Shown: positions 25,584-34,301 of the stretch, in pieces
How the letters are laid out: the number at the start of each line of letters is the position of its first letter
Position numbering within the stretch: position 1 is the first letter of the stretch
Origin: an uncultured Hyphomicrobiaceae bacterium
GTDB lineage: Bacteria; Pseudomonadota; Alphaproteobacteria; Rhizobiales; CAMYJA01
Reading direction: 5' to 3'
Assembly (NCBI GenBank): GCA_947258705.1
Contig: CAMYJA010000016.1
Coordinates: 1-38,044 of the forward strand
DNA length: 38,044 nt
Position numbers and translations under genes: made by a program
Notes under the pieces: generated by a model
Databases searched by the model: none
Seen by the model: only the letters and a program-made list of their open reading frames with translations
What the model was told of the DNA's origin: nothing

Positions 25584-26963
25584 TCAAGCAGTCGTCGAAG
25601 CGGCCTGATATTGTTCGGAAACGTGCGGAGGGATATCCATAGGTTCGAACTTGCTCCGTTTCCAGGTGACGCGGATCACGGCGCCATGTTCTGGTTGATA
25701 GCGGTTCGCCAATGTCAGGCTTGCCCCGGCACGCTCAAGAAGCGTTTTGGCAATAAAGAAGCCGAGACCCAGACCCGACCCATCGCCGGTCGCCATGTCT
25801 TGTCTGTTCGCAGACCGTGTGGTCACAAAAGGCTCGCCCAGGTTATCCAGAATTTCGTTGGAAAATCCCGGCCCGTCGTCGGAGATGACGATCGAGATAT
25901 CCTCTTCCGTCCAGCTTGCCGAGATGGTGACAACGCCCTCGGCAAAGTCGACCGCATTTTCAATCAGATTGCCAAGACCGTAGGAAACGCCGGGACAGCG
26001 GTCGCATTCCGGCTCGGAGGCGTTCTCGACATCCTCTCCACGAAGCGGTTCGGTAAGGATTCGAATACTGGTTTCGCCGTGCCGATAGGGTTCGGCAACT
26101 TCTTCAACTAGCTCCGAGAGCGTCAGTTTTTTCAGCAGTTGATCGGTTTTACCCGGACTGCGCGTCAGCTTGGTAAGAATTTCGCGGCACCGCTCCGCCT
26201 GCGAGTTAATCAATTTCAGGTCCTGAGCCACCTCTTCGTCCTCGGGAAGGGCGCGCATCAATTCCCTGGTCGTGACGTAGATGGTTCCCAATGGCGTGCC
26301 GAGCTCGTGGGCTGCGGCAGCGGCCAGGCCGTCCAGGGCGCTCAGCTGTTGCTCTCTGGCGAGCACGTTGTCAGCCGCGGCAAGCGCCGCCGACATTTGC
26401 CGCGCCTCAACAGAAAGGATATTGGCCGCAGCGGCAATATAGAGAAGCGATGCCAAAATAGAGGCGAACACAGCCGTTTGATAAGGTAACGGCGTTCCGA
26501 ATTTCTCGCCCGTGAACCACGGCAGGGGCTCATGGAAGGCGAAGAGAAGAACGACGGTAAATACGGTCAGGACCGAGATGATGGCTGTGTTGCGCAGCGA
26601 CAGGGTGGTCGCGGAGATGATCGAGGGGGCAATGATCAGGAATATGAAGGGATTTTGAATGCCCCCTGTCATATAAAGAAGCGCCCCGATGCTGACAACG
26701 TCATAGATCAGAAGCCACATTGCGAATTCCGGGCTTAAGCGCGTGCGTGCTGGAAAATACAGTCGCAAGACGACGTTCAGCATGACCGAAACGGAAATCA
26801 GCGCAAGGCAGACGATCCAGTTGAACCTGATATCGAGCAGCCAGGTGACGATCAGGACGGTGAGCAATTGGCCGGTAATGGCGAGCCATCGCAATCGCAT
26901 CAGGGATTGCAGCTTGAGTTGCCTGGAATTTTTCTGGATCGGGTGTTGGGTGTCAATCGCCAT
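25584..26963 (-). CDS. regB: RegB/ActS/PrrB-type redox sensor histidine kinase
   Basis: This membrane sensor responds to quinone redox state. The 459-residue protein has about six N-terminal transmembrane helices (to about residue 183) with the conserved quinone-linked loop GGIQNPF (100-106). The H-box is LAAAAAHELGTPLGTI with His219. The redox-active cysteine of the family is present as Cys259 in ERCREILTKL. The ATP-binding motifs NLIENAVDF, DDGPGF and GSGLGLGFFIA follow. All residues needed for redox control by cysteine and quinone are present. It is divergent from an ABC exporter-senC set, with an operator-like repeat cluster in the 112-bp spacer. Confidence 0.95.
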   Translation of the reverse strand: MAIDTQHPIQKNSRQLKLQSLMRLRWLAITGQLLTVLIVTWLLDIRFNWIVCLALISVSVMLNVVLRLYFPARTRLSPEFAMWLLIYDVVSIGALLYMTGGIQNPFIFLIIAPSIISATTLSLRNTAIISVLTVFTVVLLFAFHEPLPWFTGEKFGTPLPYQTAVFASILASLLYIAAAANILSVEARQMSAALAAADNVLAREQQLSALDGLAAAAAHELGTPLGTIYVTTRELMRALPEDEEVAQDLKLINSQAERCREILTKLTRSPGKTDQLLKKLTLSELVEEVAEPYRHGETSIRILTEPLRGEDVENASEPECDRCPGVSYGLGNLIENAVDFAEGVVTISASWTEEDISIVISDDGPGFSNEILDNLGEPFVTTRSANRQDMATGDGSGLGLGFFIAKTLLERAGASLTLANRYQPEHGAVIRVTWKRSKFEPMDIPPHVSEQYQAASTTA

Positions 26964-26996
26964 GAGCCTGCTTCTTTTTACGCATTGTCAATCACT

Positions 26997-27050
26997 AGGG
27001 AACCGTTTAAACGGCAGCCTTCCAAACGGATAATGTTCTAACGGTTCCCT
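26997..27050. promoter_or_regulatory. Operator-like inverted repeat cluster between regB and ABC genes
   Basis: Two perfect 11-bp arms, AGGGAACCGTT (26997-27007) and AACGGTTCCCT (27040-27050), are 32 bp apart. The left arm overlaps a 12-bp palindrome CCGTTTAAACGG (27003-27014), and another AAACGG lies at 27024-27029. All copies share an AACGG core. It sits in the divergent spacer, so it could control both regB and the ABC operon; it could also form an RNA hairpin. Confidence 0.55.
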
Positions 27051-27075
27051 GAAGGTATGTTTTAGTATTCAGCCT

Positions 27076-27849
27076 ATGCAACAGCGCAAAGCCAATAGCC
27101 CTAATATCGTCGATGCACCGGTCATGATCAATGATCTTTGCAAGACTTTCGGGGACGTCAATGCTGTCGACGGGATCAGCTTCAGCATGGCGCCCGGCTC
27201 CATAACCGCTCTGCTCGGCGGCAATGGCGCCGGCAAGACGACAACCATCGCAATGATACTCGGCCTGATCGTGCCGAGCTCGGGTCTGGTGCATGTGTTC
27301 GGCGCGGATATGTCGAAAGACCGGCACAGCGTGCTTCACCGCATCAATTTCGAAAGCCCTTATGTGGACATGCCTATGCGGCTGACGGTCAGACAAAACC
27401 TTGAAGTTTTCGGCCGCCTCTACGGGCTCGAGGACGTACGTTCCCGCGTCGACGAACTGGCGGATGAGTTCCGTCTTGGCGACCTGCTCGACCGGCCGGT
27501 CGGGAAATTGTCATCGGGGCAAAAAACGCGCGTCAGTCTCTCGAAGGCGCTTTTAAACCATCCCGAGCTCTTGCTCCTTGACGAACCGACCGCCTCGCTC
27601 GATCCGGACACGGCCGACTGGGTCAGGGAAAGGCTCGAGGCCTATTGCGCGGCTTGCGAACCCGCTGTACTTCTTGCCTCTCACAATATGCTGGAAGTCG
27701 AGCGTCTGGCAGACCGGGTCATCCTGCTCGACCGTGGCAGGATCGTTGCCGACAATGCGCCGAAAGCCCTGATGGATGATTTCGGGAAAACGGACCTTGA
27801 ATCAGTTTTCCTGGAAATCGTGCGCCGTCATGACGGTACAAACATTTAA
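27076..27849 (+). CDS. ABC transporter ATP-binding protein (ABC-2 exporter type)
   Basis: The 257-residue ATPase has Walker A GGNGAGKTTT (about 49-58), Q-loop region NFESPYVDMP, signature LSSGQKTRVSLSKAL, Walker B LLLLDEPTASLDPDT and switch His in LLASHNMLEVERLADRV. The pattern matches the drug/Na+/Nod-type export subfamily, usually paired with an ABC-2 permease, which follows 30 bp downstream. There is no clear ribosome site before ATG 27076, so translation may be leaderless or begin at ATG 27124. Substrate unknown; the position between regB and senC suggests respiratory or metal-related export, an inference only. Confidence 0.9.
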   Translation: MQQRKANSPNIVDAPVMINDLCKTFGDVNAVDGISFSMAPGSITALLGGNGAGKTTTIAMILGLIVPSSGLVHVFGADMSKDRHSVLHRINFESPYVDMPMRLTVRQNLEVFGRLYGLEDVRSRVDELADEFRLGDLLDRPVGKLSSGQKTRVSLSKALLNHPELLLLDEPTASLDPDTADWVRERLEAYCAACEPAVLLASHNMLEVERLADRVILLDRGRIVADNAPKALMDDFGKTDLESVFLEIVRRHDGTNI

Positions 27850-27879
27850 GGGCTCTGGCCTCAACAATAGAGAACAACA

Positions 27880-28713
27880 ATGACGGCACGCACCTCTCAA
27901 GCCAACCACTATGACCTTCGCGGATCCCTGCGCCGCATCGGCGCAATGATTTTGAGATATTGGTATCTCATCAGATCGTCCTGGCCGCGGATCCTGGAAC
28001 TTATTTACTGGCCGTTCGTGCAAATGCTGATGTGGGGTTTTTTACAAACCCATCTGGCGCAGACCTCGAGTTATTACGCCCAGGCCGCCGGCCTGTTCCT
28101 CGGTGGCGTTCTTTTATGGGATATTCTGGTAAGGACACAGCTCGGGTTCTCGTTGTCTTTTCTCGAAGAGATGTGGTCGCGGAATCTGGGCCATCTATTG
28201 ATGAGCCCGTTGCGCGCAAATGAGCTGATTGCCGCATTGATGAGCGTCAGCATGCTCCGGCTTGCGATCGGATTTCTGCCCGTTGCGTTTTTCGCCTATG
28301 CATTTTTCGACTTCAATATTTTCAGCCTGGGTCCGGCATTTATTGCGTTTTTCGCCAATCTGGTATTCACAAGCTGGGGGCTGGCCCTCGCCACCACGGG
28401 CGTGGTGCTGCGCTACGGTCTCGGGGCTGAAGGTTTTGCCTGGTTTATCGTATTCATTCTGTTGCCGCTTTGCTGCGTCTATTATCCGGTCTCCATTTTA
28501 CCGGAGTGGCTTCAATATGTTTCTCTGTCACTGCCGCCGACTTATGTGTTCGAGGGACTGCGCGGGATCCTGCTTGAGGGGGTTGTGAAAACCGATCTTC
28601 TTGTGAAGGCCGTTTTGTTGAATGCGGTCGTCTTTAGTATTGGCTATTATGTCTTCCGCCGGCTGTTGCGCAGCGCGCGCGTTCACGGTTCACTGATGCA
28701 GATGGGCGAATAA
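27880..28713 (+). CDS. ABC-2 family transporter permease
   Basis: This inner-membrane subunit has 277 residues and about six hydrophobic segments, the first near YWYLIRSSWPRILELIYWPF, with the conserved ABC-2 C-terminal part PVSILPEWLQYVSLSLPPTYVFEGLRGILLEG (key residues P-WLQ-PP-Y-FE--R). It pairs with the ATPase 30 bp upstream and is followed by senC after 37 bp. All three are probably one transcript. Substrate unknown; there is no periplasmic binding protein gene, in keeping with an exporter. Confidence 0.9.
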   Translation: MTARTSQANHYDLRGSLRRIGAMILRYWYLIRSSWPRILELIYWPFVQMLMWGFLQTHLAQTSSYYAQAAGLFLGGVLLWDILVRTQLGFSLSFLEEMWSRNLGHLLMSPLRANELIAALMSVSMLRLAIGFLPVAFFAYAFFDFNIFSLGPAFIAFFANLVFTSWGLALATTGVVLRYGLGAEGFAWFIVFILLPLCCVYYPVSILPEWLQYVSLSLPPTYVFEGLRGILLEGVVKTDLLVKAVLLNAVVFSIGYYVFRRLLRSARVHGSLMQMGE

Positions 28714-28750
28714 GGCGCCAAGATTGAAAGTTCTAATGTAAGGTGCGGAA

Positions 28751-29371
28751 ATGAACAGGAAAATATTCTTGCTGGCGCTGGCTTCGTTGACGGTCGGAGC
28801 GGCTGTGGCTTTGGCATTTGTGGCGTCCAAAAACAATACCGCCACGCGCGTAACGACCAGTGGCGTTGTGGACATTGGCGGCGCATTCACGCTGACCGAT
28901 CATAAGGGGCGCAGCGTCACTGAAAAATCGCTATTGGGAAAATATTCGCTCGTTTTTTTCGGATTTACATATTGTCCGGATGTCTGTCCGATTGCGCTGC
29001 AAAACATCACGGCCGCGCTCGATATGCTGGGACCGAATTCGGAGCGGATTACACCCATCTTCATCACGACCGATCCTGAACGCGACACTGCCGAAAAAAT
29101 TGCCGAATTTGTCAAAGGCTTCCATAAAGACCTGATCGGGCTGACCGGGACGCCCGAGCAGATCAAGTCAGCAGCTAAAGCGTACCGGGTCTATTACGCC
29201 AAGGCGATGAACAAGGATGCGCCCGGCGGCTACACCATCGATCACATGACGGTGATCTATTTCATGGGGCCCGACGGTAAATATATCAGCCATTTTAACC
29301 ATGCCACACCCGCCAAAGACATGGCGAAGCGCATTAATCTCATATTGGAGCATAATGGCAAGGCGTCCTGA
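28751..29371 (+). CDS. senC: SCO1/SenC/PrrC-type copper chaperone
   Basis: This membrane-anchored periplasmic thioredoxin-fold protein helps copper delivery to cytochrome c oxidase and is linked to redox signalling by RegB. The 206-residue protein begins with an N-terminal anchor (MNRKIFLLALASLTVGAAVALAF by its hydrophobic core). The copper site is complete: Cys75 and Cys79 in FTYCPDVCPI and His165 in YTIDHMTVIY. AAGGTG 6 bp upstream supports the start. In Rhodobacter relatives senC lies next to regB/regA; here the ABC pair sits between them. Confidence 0.94.
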   Translation: MNRKIFLLALASLTVGAAVALAFVASKNNTATRVTTSGVVDIGGAFTLTDHKGRSVTEKSLLGKYSLVFFGFTYCPDVCPIALQNITAALDMLGPNSERITPIFITTDPERDTAEKIAEFVKGFHKDLIGLTGTPEQIKSAAKAYRVYYAKAMNKDAPGGYTIDHMTVIYFMGPDGKYISHFNHATPAKDMAKRINLILEHNGKAS

Positions 29372-29430
29372 AAAGGGCCGCTCCTGACCCCCCAATTCAC
29401 CATATATAAAGCTTGCGGCAATCTGTTTGA

Positions 29431-29459
29431 TTGTGAAAATGCAAGAGAATCATTATATT
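29431..29459 (+). promoter_or_regulatory. Candidate phaZ promoter
   Basis: TTGTGA (29431-29436) and TATATT (29454-29459) are spaced 17 bp. The start would be near 29466, leaving a leader of about 107 nt before phaZ. Apart from this, I see no gene in 29372-29572. Confidence 0.5.
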
Positions 29460-29572
29460 AGGTCTGTAGCATTCGAAGATACGAATATGCGGAGACGGTT
29501 TTTAAGCTGCAAAAAGCAGCAAATTCCACTGCGCATTCTTCGGGGGATAATCAATCAGGAGGTCAGCGAGAT

Positions 29573-30886
29573 ATGCTGTACCAATGGTTCGAACTCAGCC
29601 AGGCGGCTTTCCGCCCGGCGAGGGCCGCTGTCGACGGTTATAAAATGCTCGTCAACAATCCGTTCAATCCGTTCTCGCATACCACGCTTGGGCGCCGGAC
29701 GGTTGCCGCATGCGAGGTCTTCGAGCGGACAACACGGCAATATGAGAAACCGGTTTTCGGTCTCGAGCATTGCCTGGTCGATGGCGTCAAAACAAGTATT
29801 TCCGAAGAGATCGTTTGGGAAAAACCCTTCTGCCGTATCCGGCACTTCAAGAAGTCGGCCGAGGGAAACGCTTCGATCAGACAGCAGCCCTGTGTCCTTA
29901 TCGTCGCCCCGATGTCGGGTCATTACGCGACACTCCTGCGGGGAACGGTCGAGGGGTTCATACCTGACCATGACGTCTATATCACCGATTGGAACGATGC
30001 CAGTTGCGTGCCTTTGCTTGATGGATCTTTCGATCTCGACGATTACATCTCCTATCTGATGGACATGTTCTCATTCTTCGATGGCGATGTGCACGTCGTA
30101 GCGGTTTGTCAGCCATCGGTACCGGTGCTGGCGGCTATTTCGGTGCTCGAGGCTCAAAACGTGTCTTACGTTCCTCATAGCGCCACCCTGATGGGCGGCC
30201 CGATCGATACGCGGATCAATCCGACCGAGGTCAACAAGCTGGCCGAGAGGCGGGGAACCGACTGGTTCAAAGGAAATGTCATAACCCGCGTACCGTGGAC
30301 AAAACCGGGCGCCGGACGGGAGGTTTATCCAGGATTTCTGCAATTGACCGGTTTCATGACCATGAACCTCGATCGTCATATTACGGCCCATAAGGATCTG
30401 TTTAGTCATCTTGTGCGTGGCGATGGAGAATCTGCCGACAAGCACCGCGAGTTTTACGATGAATATCTCGCGGTCATGGATCTTACTGCAGAATTCTATC
30501 TTCAGACCGTAGATACGGTCTTCGTCAAACATTCATTGCCGCGCGGTGTAATGACCTATCGCGATCGTCTCGTCGATCCGGCCGCTATCCATCGTGTGGC
30601 CATAATGACGGTCGAAGGCGAGAAGGACGACATTACGGGTCTCGGACAGACAAGAGCCGCCCTCGATCTTTGCACCGGTCTCAGGGCGTCTGCCAAGACG
30701 CATTATCAACAAGCGGGCGTTGGTCACTACGGAGTGTTCAATGGATCCCGTTTCAAAAAGCATATTCTACCGAAGATTTCAGCCTTCATGCGCAAACAGG
30801 AAGTACGTGGCGGCAAGAAAACCAGGGGCGGTGGTGCCAAGATTTCAGGCAGCCGCTCTCATCAGCACCCCAATCTTCTTCAATAA
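29573..30886 (+). CDS. phaZ: Intracellular polyhydroxyalkanoate depolymerase
   Basis: This enzyme mobilises stored polyhydroxyalkanoate granules in the cytoplasm. The 437-residue protein has the intracellular depolymerase pattern: APMSGHYATLLRGTVEGFIPDHDVYITDW (key residues SGHYATLLR, YITDW), then the nucleophile Cys179 in VVAVCQPSVPVLA, replacing the serine of lipases, and a late HYGVFNGSRFK with the catalytic His. There is no signal peptide. The start is fixed by AGGAGGT 9 bp upstream. The C-terminal tail from about residue 405 is basic and low-complexity. No synthase or phasin gene is nearby. Confidence 0.93.
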   Translation: MLYQWFELSQAAFRPARAAVDGYKMLVNNPFNPFSHTTLGRRTVAACEVFERTTRQYEKPVFGLEHCLVDGVKTSISEEIVWEKPFCRIRHFKKSAEGNASIRQQPCVLIVAPMSGHYATLLRGTVEGFIPDHDVYITDWNDASCVPLLDGSFDLDDYISYLMDMFSFFDGDVHVVAVCQPSVPVLAAISVLEAQNVSYVPHSATLMGGPIDTRINPTEVNKLAERRGTDWFKGNVITRVPWTKPGAGREVYPGFLQLTGFMTMNLDRHITAHKDLFSHLVRGDGESADKHREFYDEYLAVMDLTAEFYLQTVDTVFVKHSLPRGVMTYRDRLVDPAAIHRVAIMTVEGEKDDITGLGQTRAALDLCTGLRASAKTHYQQAGVGHYGVFNGSRFKKHILPKISAFMRKQEVRGGKKTRGGGAKISGSRSHQHPNLLQ

Positions 30887-31086
30887 GTTACGTCCCCCCC
30901 GGTTGATCAGTCCCGCGTCCGGAGCTGTTGTTCATCGCGTTCTATATCGATTTCCATTATGCGGCTTGTTGTCGGCACCTTCGACTTTCAAGCGTTGGAT
31001 ACCGTTTCGTAAAGCCTTCGCACCATCCTGTCCGGTGCGCTCAATGGCTTACAGCATGCATGACAAACTCTAGCTCGGGAAACGAC

Positions 31087-31839
31087 ATGACGGTTGCCGC
31101 ATCTGAAACATCCCCAAAAAAGCATGACCTCGAATTTGCAGGTCTCAATGCACCTGTGCAGGTGCGTCGGCATCCGTCGGCGAGACGCCTCACACTCCGG
31201 GTGTCCCAGACACGACGCGCCGTCATCCTGACAATGCCAAAATATTGCAGCCTGGACGATGCCAAGAATTTTCTGAGTGAAAACATAGACTGGGTGAGAA
31301 CATGTCTCGAGGCATTGCCTGATCCGGTCCCTTTCAGGGACGGCATCATCCTGCCTATTCGCGGAGGAGAGCATCAGATCCGGTTTATCGGACAGTCGCG
31401 GCGCGGTCATGTCGTGTGGATCGACGACCGGGAGGACATGCCGCCTCTTGTTTGCGTCACCGGGGACGAGGCCCATGCGCCAAGGCGATTGAAAGACTGG
31501 CTTACATCGCAAGCGAAGAACGATCTCAGTGCGCGGGTCTTATGGCATGCGCGCAATCTGGGATTGAGCGCAAAGCATATCACCGTTCGCGATCAGACGA
31601 GCCGCTGGGGCTCGTGTTCTTCGCGCGGGCATCTCGCCTTCTCATGGCGGCTGGTCATGGCGCCGCCCCATGTTCTCGATTATGTCGCCGCGCACGAGGT
31701 CGCGCATTTGCAGGAAATGAATCACGGGCCGCGTTTTTGGGAGCTGGTGCGCATGACGATGCCGGGCATGGATGAGGCCCGGATGTGGCTCAGGGAAAAT
31801 GGCGCTAAATTGCACAGCATTGGTGCTGTCGCGGATTAA
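31087..31839 (+). CDS. YgjP-like (DUF45) zinc metallopeptidase-domain protein
   Basis: The 250-residue protein has the YgjP/DUF45 pattern: an N-terminal VRRHPSARRLTLRVSQTRR strand region, SRWGSCSSRGHLAFSWRL (about 175-192), and the zinc site HEVAH (203-207) with His213 in NHGPRFWELV. Glu204 would be the general base. Such proteins are cytosolic; their substrates are poorly known. I chose ATG 31087, preceded by GGGA; the frame is open to 30928 but the added sequence is Cys/His-rich and unlike the family. The spacer 30887-31086 holds no other gene I can support. Confidence 0.88.
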   Translation: MTVAASETSPKKHDLEFAGLNAPVQVRRHPSARRLTLRVSQTRRAVILTMPKYCSLDDAKNFLSENIDWVRTCLEALPDPVPFRDGIILPIRGGEHQIRFIGQSRRGHVVWIDDREDMPPLVCVTGDEAHAPRRLKDWLTSQAKNDLSARVLWHARNLGLSAKHITVRDQTSRWGSCSSRGHLAFSWRLVMAPPHVLDYVAAHEVAHLQEMNHGPRFWELVRMTMPGMDEARMWLRENGAKLHSIGAVAD

Positions 31840-31861
31840 CCGCCCGTCACATGGCTGCCGC

Positions 31862-32167
31862 CTAGAGGGCGTCCTGCGTCCTGCCGGTGAACAGGTAAAA
31901 GATAAACGCGATCAGCGTTGCCAGCAGAATGCGCGTTACGATTACAAATCCCATGAATACGAGCTGCTGTTCCTGGAGAAGGAATTTAATCCAGACATTG
32001 TATTTCGATGCCAGCGGGGTGTTGGTGAGATGTTCCTTCAGACCTGCCGCCAAGGTCAGAATCTGCTCCATAACCTCGGGCCATTGCACGGCGACAAAAG
32101 CAAGCGCGACCGCGCCCAACAATAATGAAAAGAAAATATTTCCTGCTGCTGCTAATACTCGTGCCAC
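31862..32167 (-). CDS. Small two-helix membrane protein of unknown function
   Basis: The 101-residue protein starts with GTG at 32167, preceded by GGGGAT. Two hydrophobic stretches are visible: about residues 5-27 (LAAAGNIFFSLLLGAVALAF) and about 70-95 (LVFMGFVIVTRILLATLIAF). The 45-residue segment between them is amphipathic and contains WPEVMEQILTLAAGL. I recognise no family. It is convergent with the YgjP-like gene and downstream of moeB by 108 bp, where I see nothing else. Confidence 0.65.
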   Translation of the reverse strand: MARVLAAAGNIFFSLLLGAVALAFVAVQWPEVMEQILTLAAGLKEHLTNTPLASKYNVWIKFLLQEQQLVFMGFVIVTRILLATLIAFIFYLFTGRTQDAL

Positions 32168-32275
32168 CTTACATCCCCTTTTTTGATTACCCCGTTACAG
32201 ATTTGGACTCACTTTGATAGGCAGGAATTTTTTTCATTCCTCTTTTAATTTCCCGCATTTTATCACGAGTGATAG

Positions 32276-33127
32276 TTAATTCCCATCGGAATTGTTGATC
32301 GCCGCGGCAGCGCGCATCGCCTCTTTTTTGTGAATGCCGAGATCGGTTATCGTCGGATTCCGGCCATTGAGCGGATTGTCCGGGTTCCATGCCGTTTCGA
32401 TGGTCTCGAATCTCGATGACAGCGCATCATAAATCAGCAGACGACCCGAGAGCGACTGGCCGATCCCCAATAGTTCTTTCAGAACTTCCGTCGCCTGCAG
32501 CGAGCCGATGACGCCGACGATGGCACCCAGCACGCCGATTTCGGAACATGGCGCCACGGTGCCTGGCGGCGGCGCTTCGGGGAAAATACAGCGATATGTC
32601 GGTTTTGGATTACCATCGGCATCGAACTCGTGGCTGCGGAAGACCGTCAGATAGCCTTCGAATGGGCCGACCGCCGCGAAGACCAATGGGCGTTTTGCCA
32701 GATAGCAGGCATCCGTTGCCAGATAACGTGTACCGAAATTGTCCGAGCCGTCCGCGACCAGATCAAATTCCGGGATGATATCGAGCGCATTATCCGCGCT
32801 CAGGCGCGCATCGAAGGTTTCGACCTCGACATGCGGGTTGAGGCGTCTGATGGTCTCGCGCGCGCTCTCCACCTTGGGAGCGCCGATGCGTTGCGTGTCA
32901 TGTGCGACCTGCCTTTGCAGATTGCCGAGGGATACGCGATCGTCATCTATAATACCGACCCTGCCAATACCGGCCGCCGCCAGATACATCAGCAGCGGGC
33001 TGCCAAGACCACCGGCGCCGATAATCAACACGCTCGATGATTTCAATTTCTGCTGGCCCTGCCCGCCGACATCCTTGAGGACAAGATGGCGCTTGTAACG
33101 CTCGATTTCCTGGTCGCTGAGCGCCAT
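32276..33127 (-). CDS. moeB: MoeB/ThiF-family sulfur-carrier adenylyltransferase
   Basis: This enzyme adenylates the C-terminal Gly of a small sulfur-carrier protein, as MoeB does for MoaD. The 283-residue protein has RYKRHLVLKDVGGQGQQKL, the nucleotide loop VLIIGAGGLGSPLLMYLAAAGIGRVGIIDDD (key GAGGLGSP, DDD), NLQRQ, VADGSDNFGTRYLATDAC and CIFPEAPPPGTVAPCSEIGVLGAIVG. Cysteines in CIFPE and APCSE are kept, but the paired zinc CXXC motifs of E. coli MoeB are not obvious, and no rhodanese domain is present. It could serve ThiS as well. The ATG at 33127 lies 10 bp after cysK, so the two are probably co-translated. Confidence 0.9.
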   Translation of the reverse strand: MALSDQEIERYKRHLVLKDVGGQGQQKLKSSSVLIIGAGGLGSPLLMYLAAAGIGRVGIIDDDRVSLGNLQRQVAHDTQRIGAPKVESARETIRRLNPHVEVETFDARLSADNALDIIPEFDLVADGSDNFGTRYLATDACYLAKRPLVFAAVGPFEGYLTVFRSHEFDADGNPKPTYRCIFPEAPPPGTVAPCSEIGVLGAIVGVIGSLQATEVLKELLGIGQSLSGRLLIYDALSSRFETIETAWNPDNPLNGRNPTITDLGIHKKEAMRAAAAINNSDGN

Positions 33128-33137
33128 GGCCGATCCT

Positions 33138-34139
33138 TCAGTTCCAGCCCGCTCTGCTGTCTTCAAAAAGCGCGGTCGAATAATAGCGCTCGGCAAAGGA
33201 CGGTGCGAATGTCAAAATGTTCTTGCCCGCCATCTCGGTACGGGCGCCTATGGTAAGCGCCGCCGCCAGATTGGCACCGGTCGATATGCCCGCCGGTATG
33301 CCCTCGATTTTCGCCAGGGTTTTTGCCGCTTGGAGCGCCGTGGCGCTTGGCACTTTGACGACCTCGTCAATAATGGTTTGATCAAGTATATCCGGCACGA
33401 AACCTGCCCCAATGCCCATAATTTTATGCGGTCCCTGCATGCCACCGGTGAGTATCGAGCTCTCCGACGGTTCAACCGCGGCAACGCGAATGTCTTCTTT
33501 CCGGGATTTCAGCTCGCGACCGCATCCGGTTACCGTGCCTCCGGTGCCGATGCCCGCAACGATGACATCCAGATCGCCGCCTGTGTCGTTCCAGATCTCT
33601 TCCGCGGTGGTCTGGGCATGCACATCGGGATTGGCCGGATTTTCGAACTGGGACGTTTGTACGGAACCAGGAAATTCGGCCGTCAATTCTCCGGCGCGCA
33701 AGATGGCGCCCTGCATGCCCTGGATGGCCGGAGTCATCTCCAGTTCGGCGCCGAGATGGGCGATCATTTTGCGTGTCTCCATGGAGACGGGTTCAGGCAT
33801 GATAAGTATCAGGCGATAGCCACGCACCGCGCAGACGCATGCGAGGCTGATTCCGGTATTACCGTTTGTGGCTTCGATCACAACCGAGTCGGCGTTGATG
33901 CGCCCGCTTTCCTCCAGCGCATCGACCATGGAAACCGCGATGCGGTCCTTGACGCTGGATAGAGGATTTAAAAATTCGAGCTTCAAAAGAATGTTGGCGT
34001 TGCAATTTGCCGCTGCGGCCATGCGCAGGAGCCTGACAATCGGTGTGTTGCCGATGGTTTGGGTGATATCGTCATAGATACGGCCATGACCCCATTTAGT
34101 CATGCCTCGTAGCGTTTTGATGCTCACAGGCTCGTTCAT
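33138..34139 (-). CDS. cysK: Cysteine synthase (O-acetylserine sulfhydrylase family)
   Basis: This PLP enzyme makes cysteine from O-acetylserine and sulfide. The 333-residue protein has GRIYDDITQTIGNTPIVRL, the PLP Lys64 in NPLSSVKDRI, ATNGNTGISLA (usually TSGNTG), GTGGTVTGCGRELK and PAGISTGANLAAAL. The substrate loop keeps N-G-NTG, so activity is likely, though Ser to Asn there is a mild variant. AGGAG about 10 bp before ATG 34139 supports the start; ATG 34103 would begin at MTKWGHGR. It is followed by moeB after 10 bp. Confidence 0.92.
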   Translation of the reverse strand: MNEPVSIKTLRGMTKWGHGRIYDDITQTIGNTPIVRLLRMAAAANCNANILLKLEFLNPLSSVKDRIAVSMVDALEESGRINADSVVIEATNGNTGISLACVCAVRGYRLILIMPEPVSMETRKMIAHLGAELEMTPAIQGMQGAILRAGELTAEFPGSVQTSQFENPANPDVHAQTTAEEIWNDTGGDLDVIVAGIGTGGTVTGCGRELKSRKEDIRVAAVEPSESSILTGGMQGPHKIMGIGAGFVPDILDQTIIDEVVKVPSATALQAAKTLAKIEGIPAGISTGANLAAALTIGARTEMAGKNILTFAPSFAERYYSTALFEDSRAGWN

Positions 34140-34301
34140 TTGAATGAGTACTCCTAAACTAACGCGCCCTTTTTTTTATCGCAATCTATCCAAGTTTCAA
34201 TGATCGCGCGACCCCTTAACGCGGATTTCGCTCTCGCATTTCCCAACCGCGCCATTGCCTGGCTCATTTTGCAAACGCATCGGTTCACGTTGAGCGGACA
34301 G

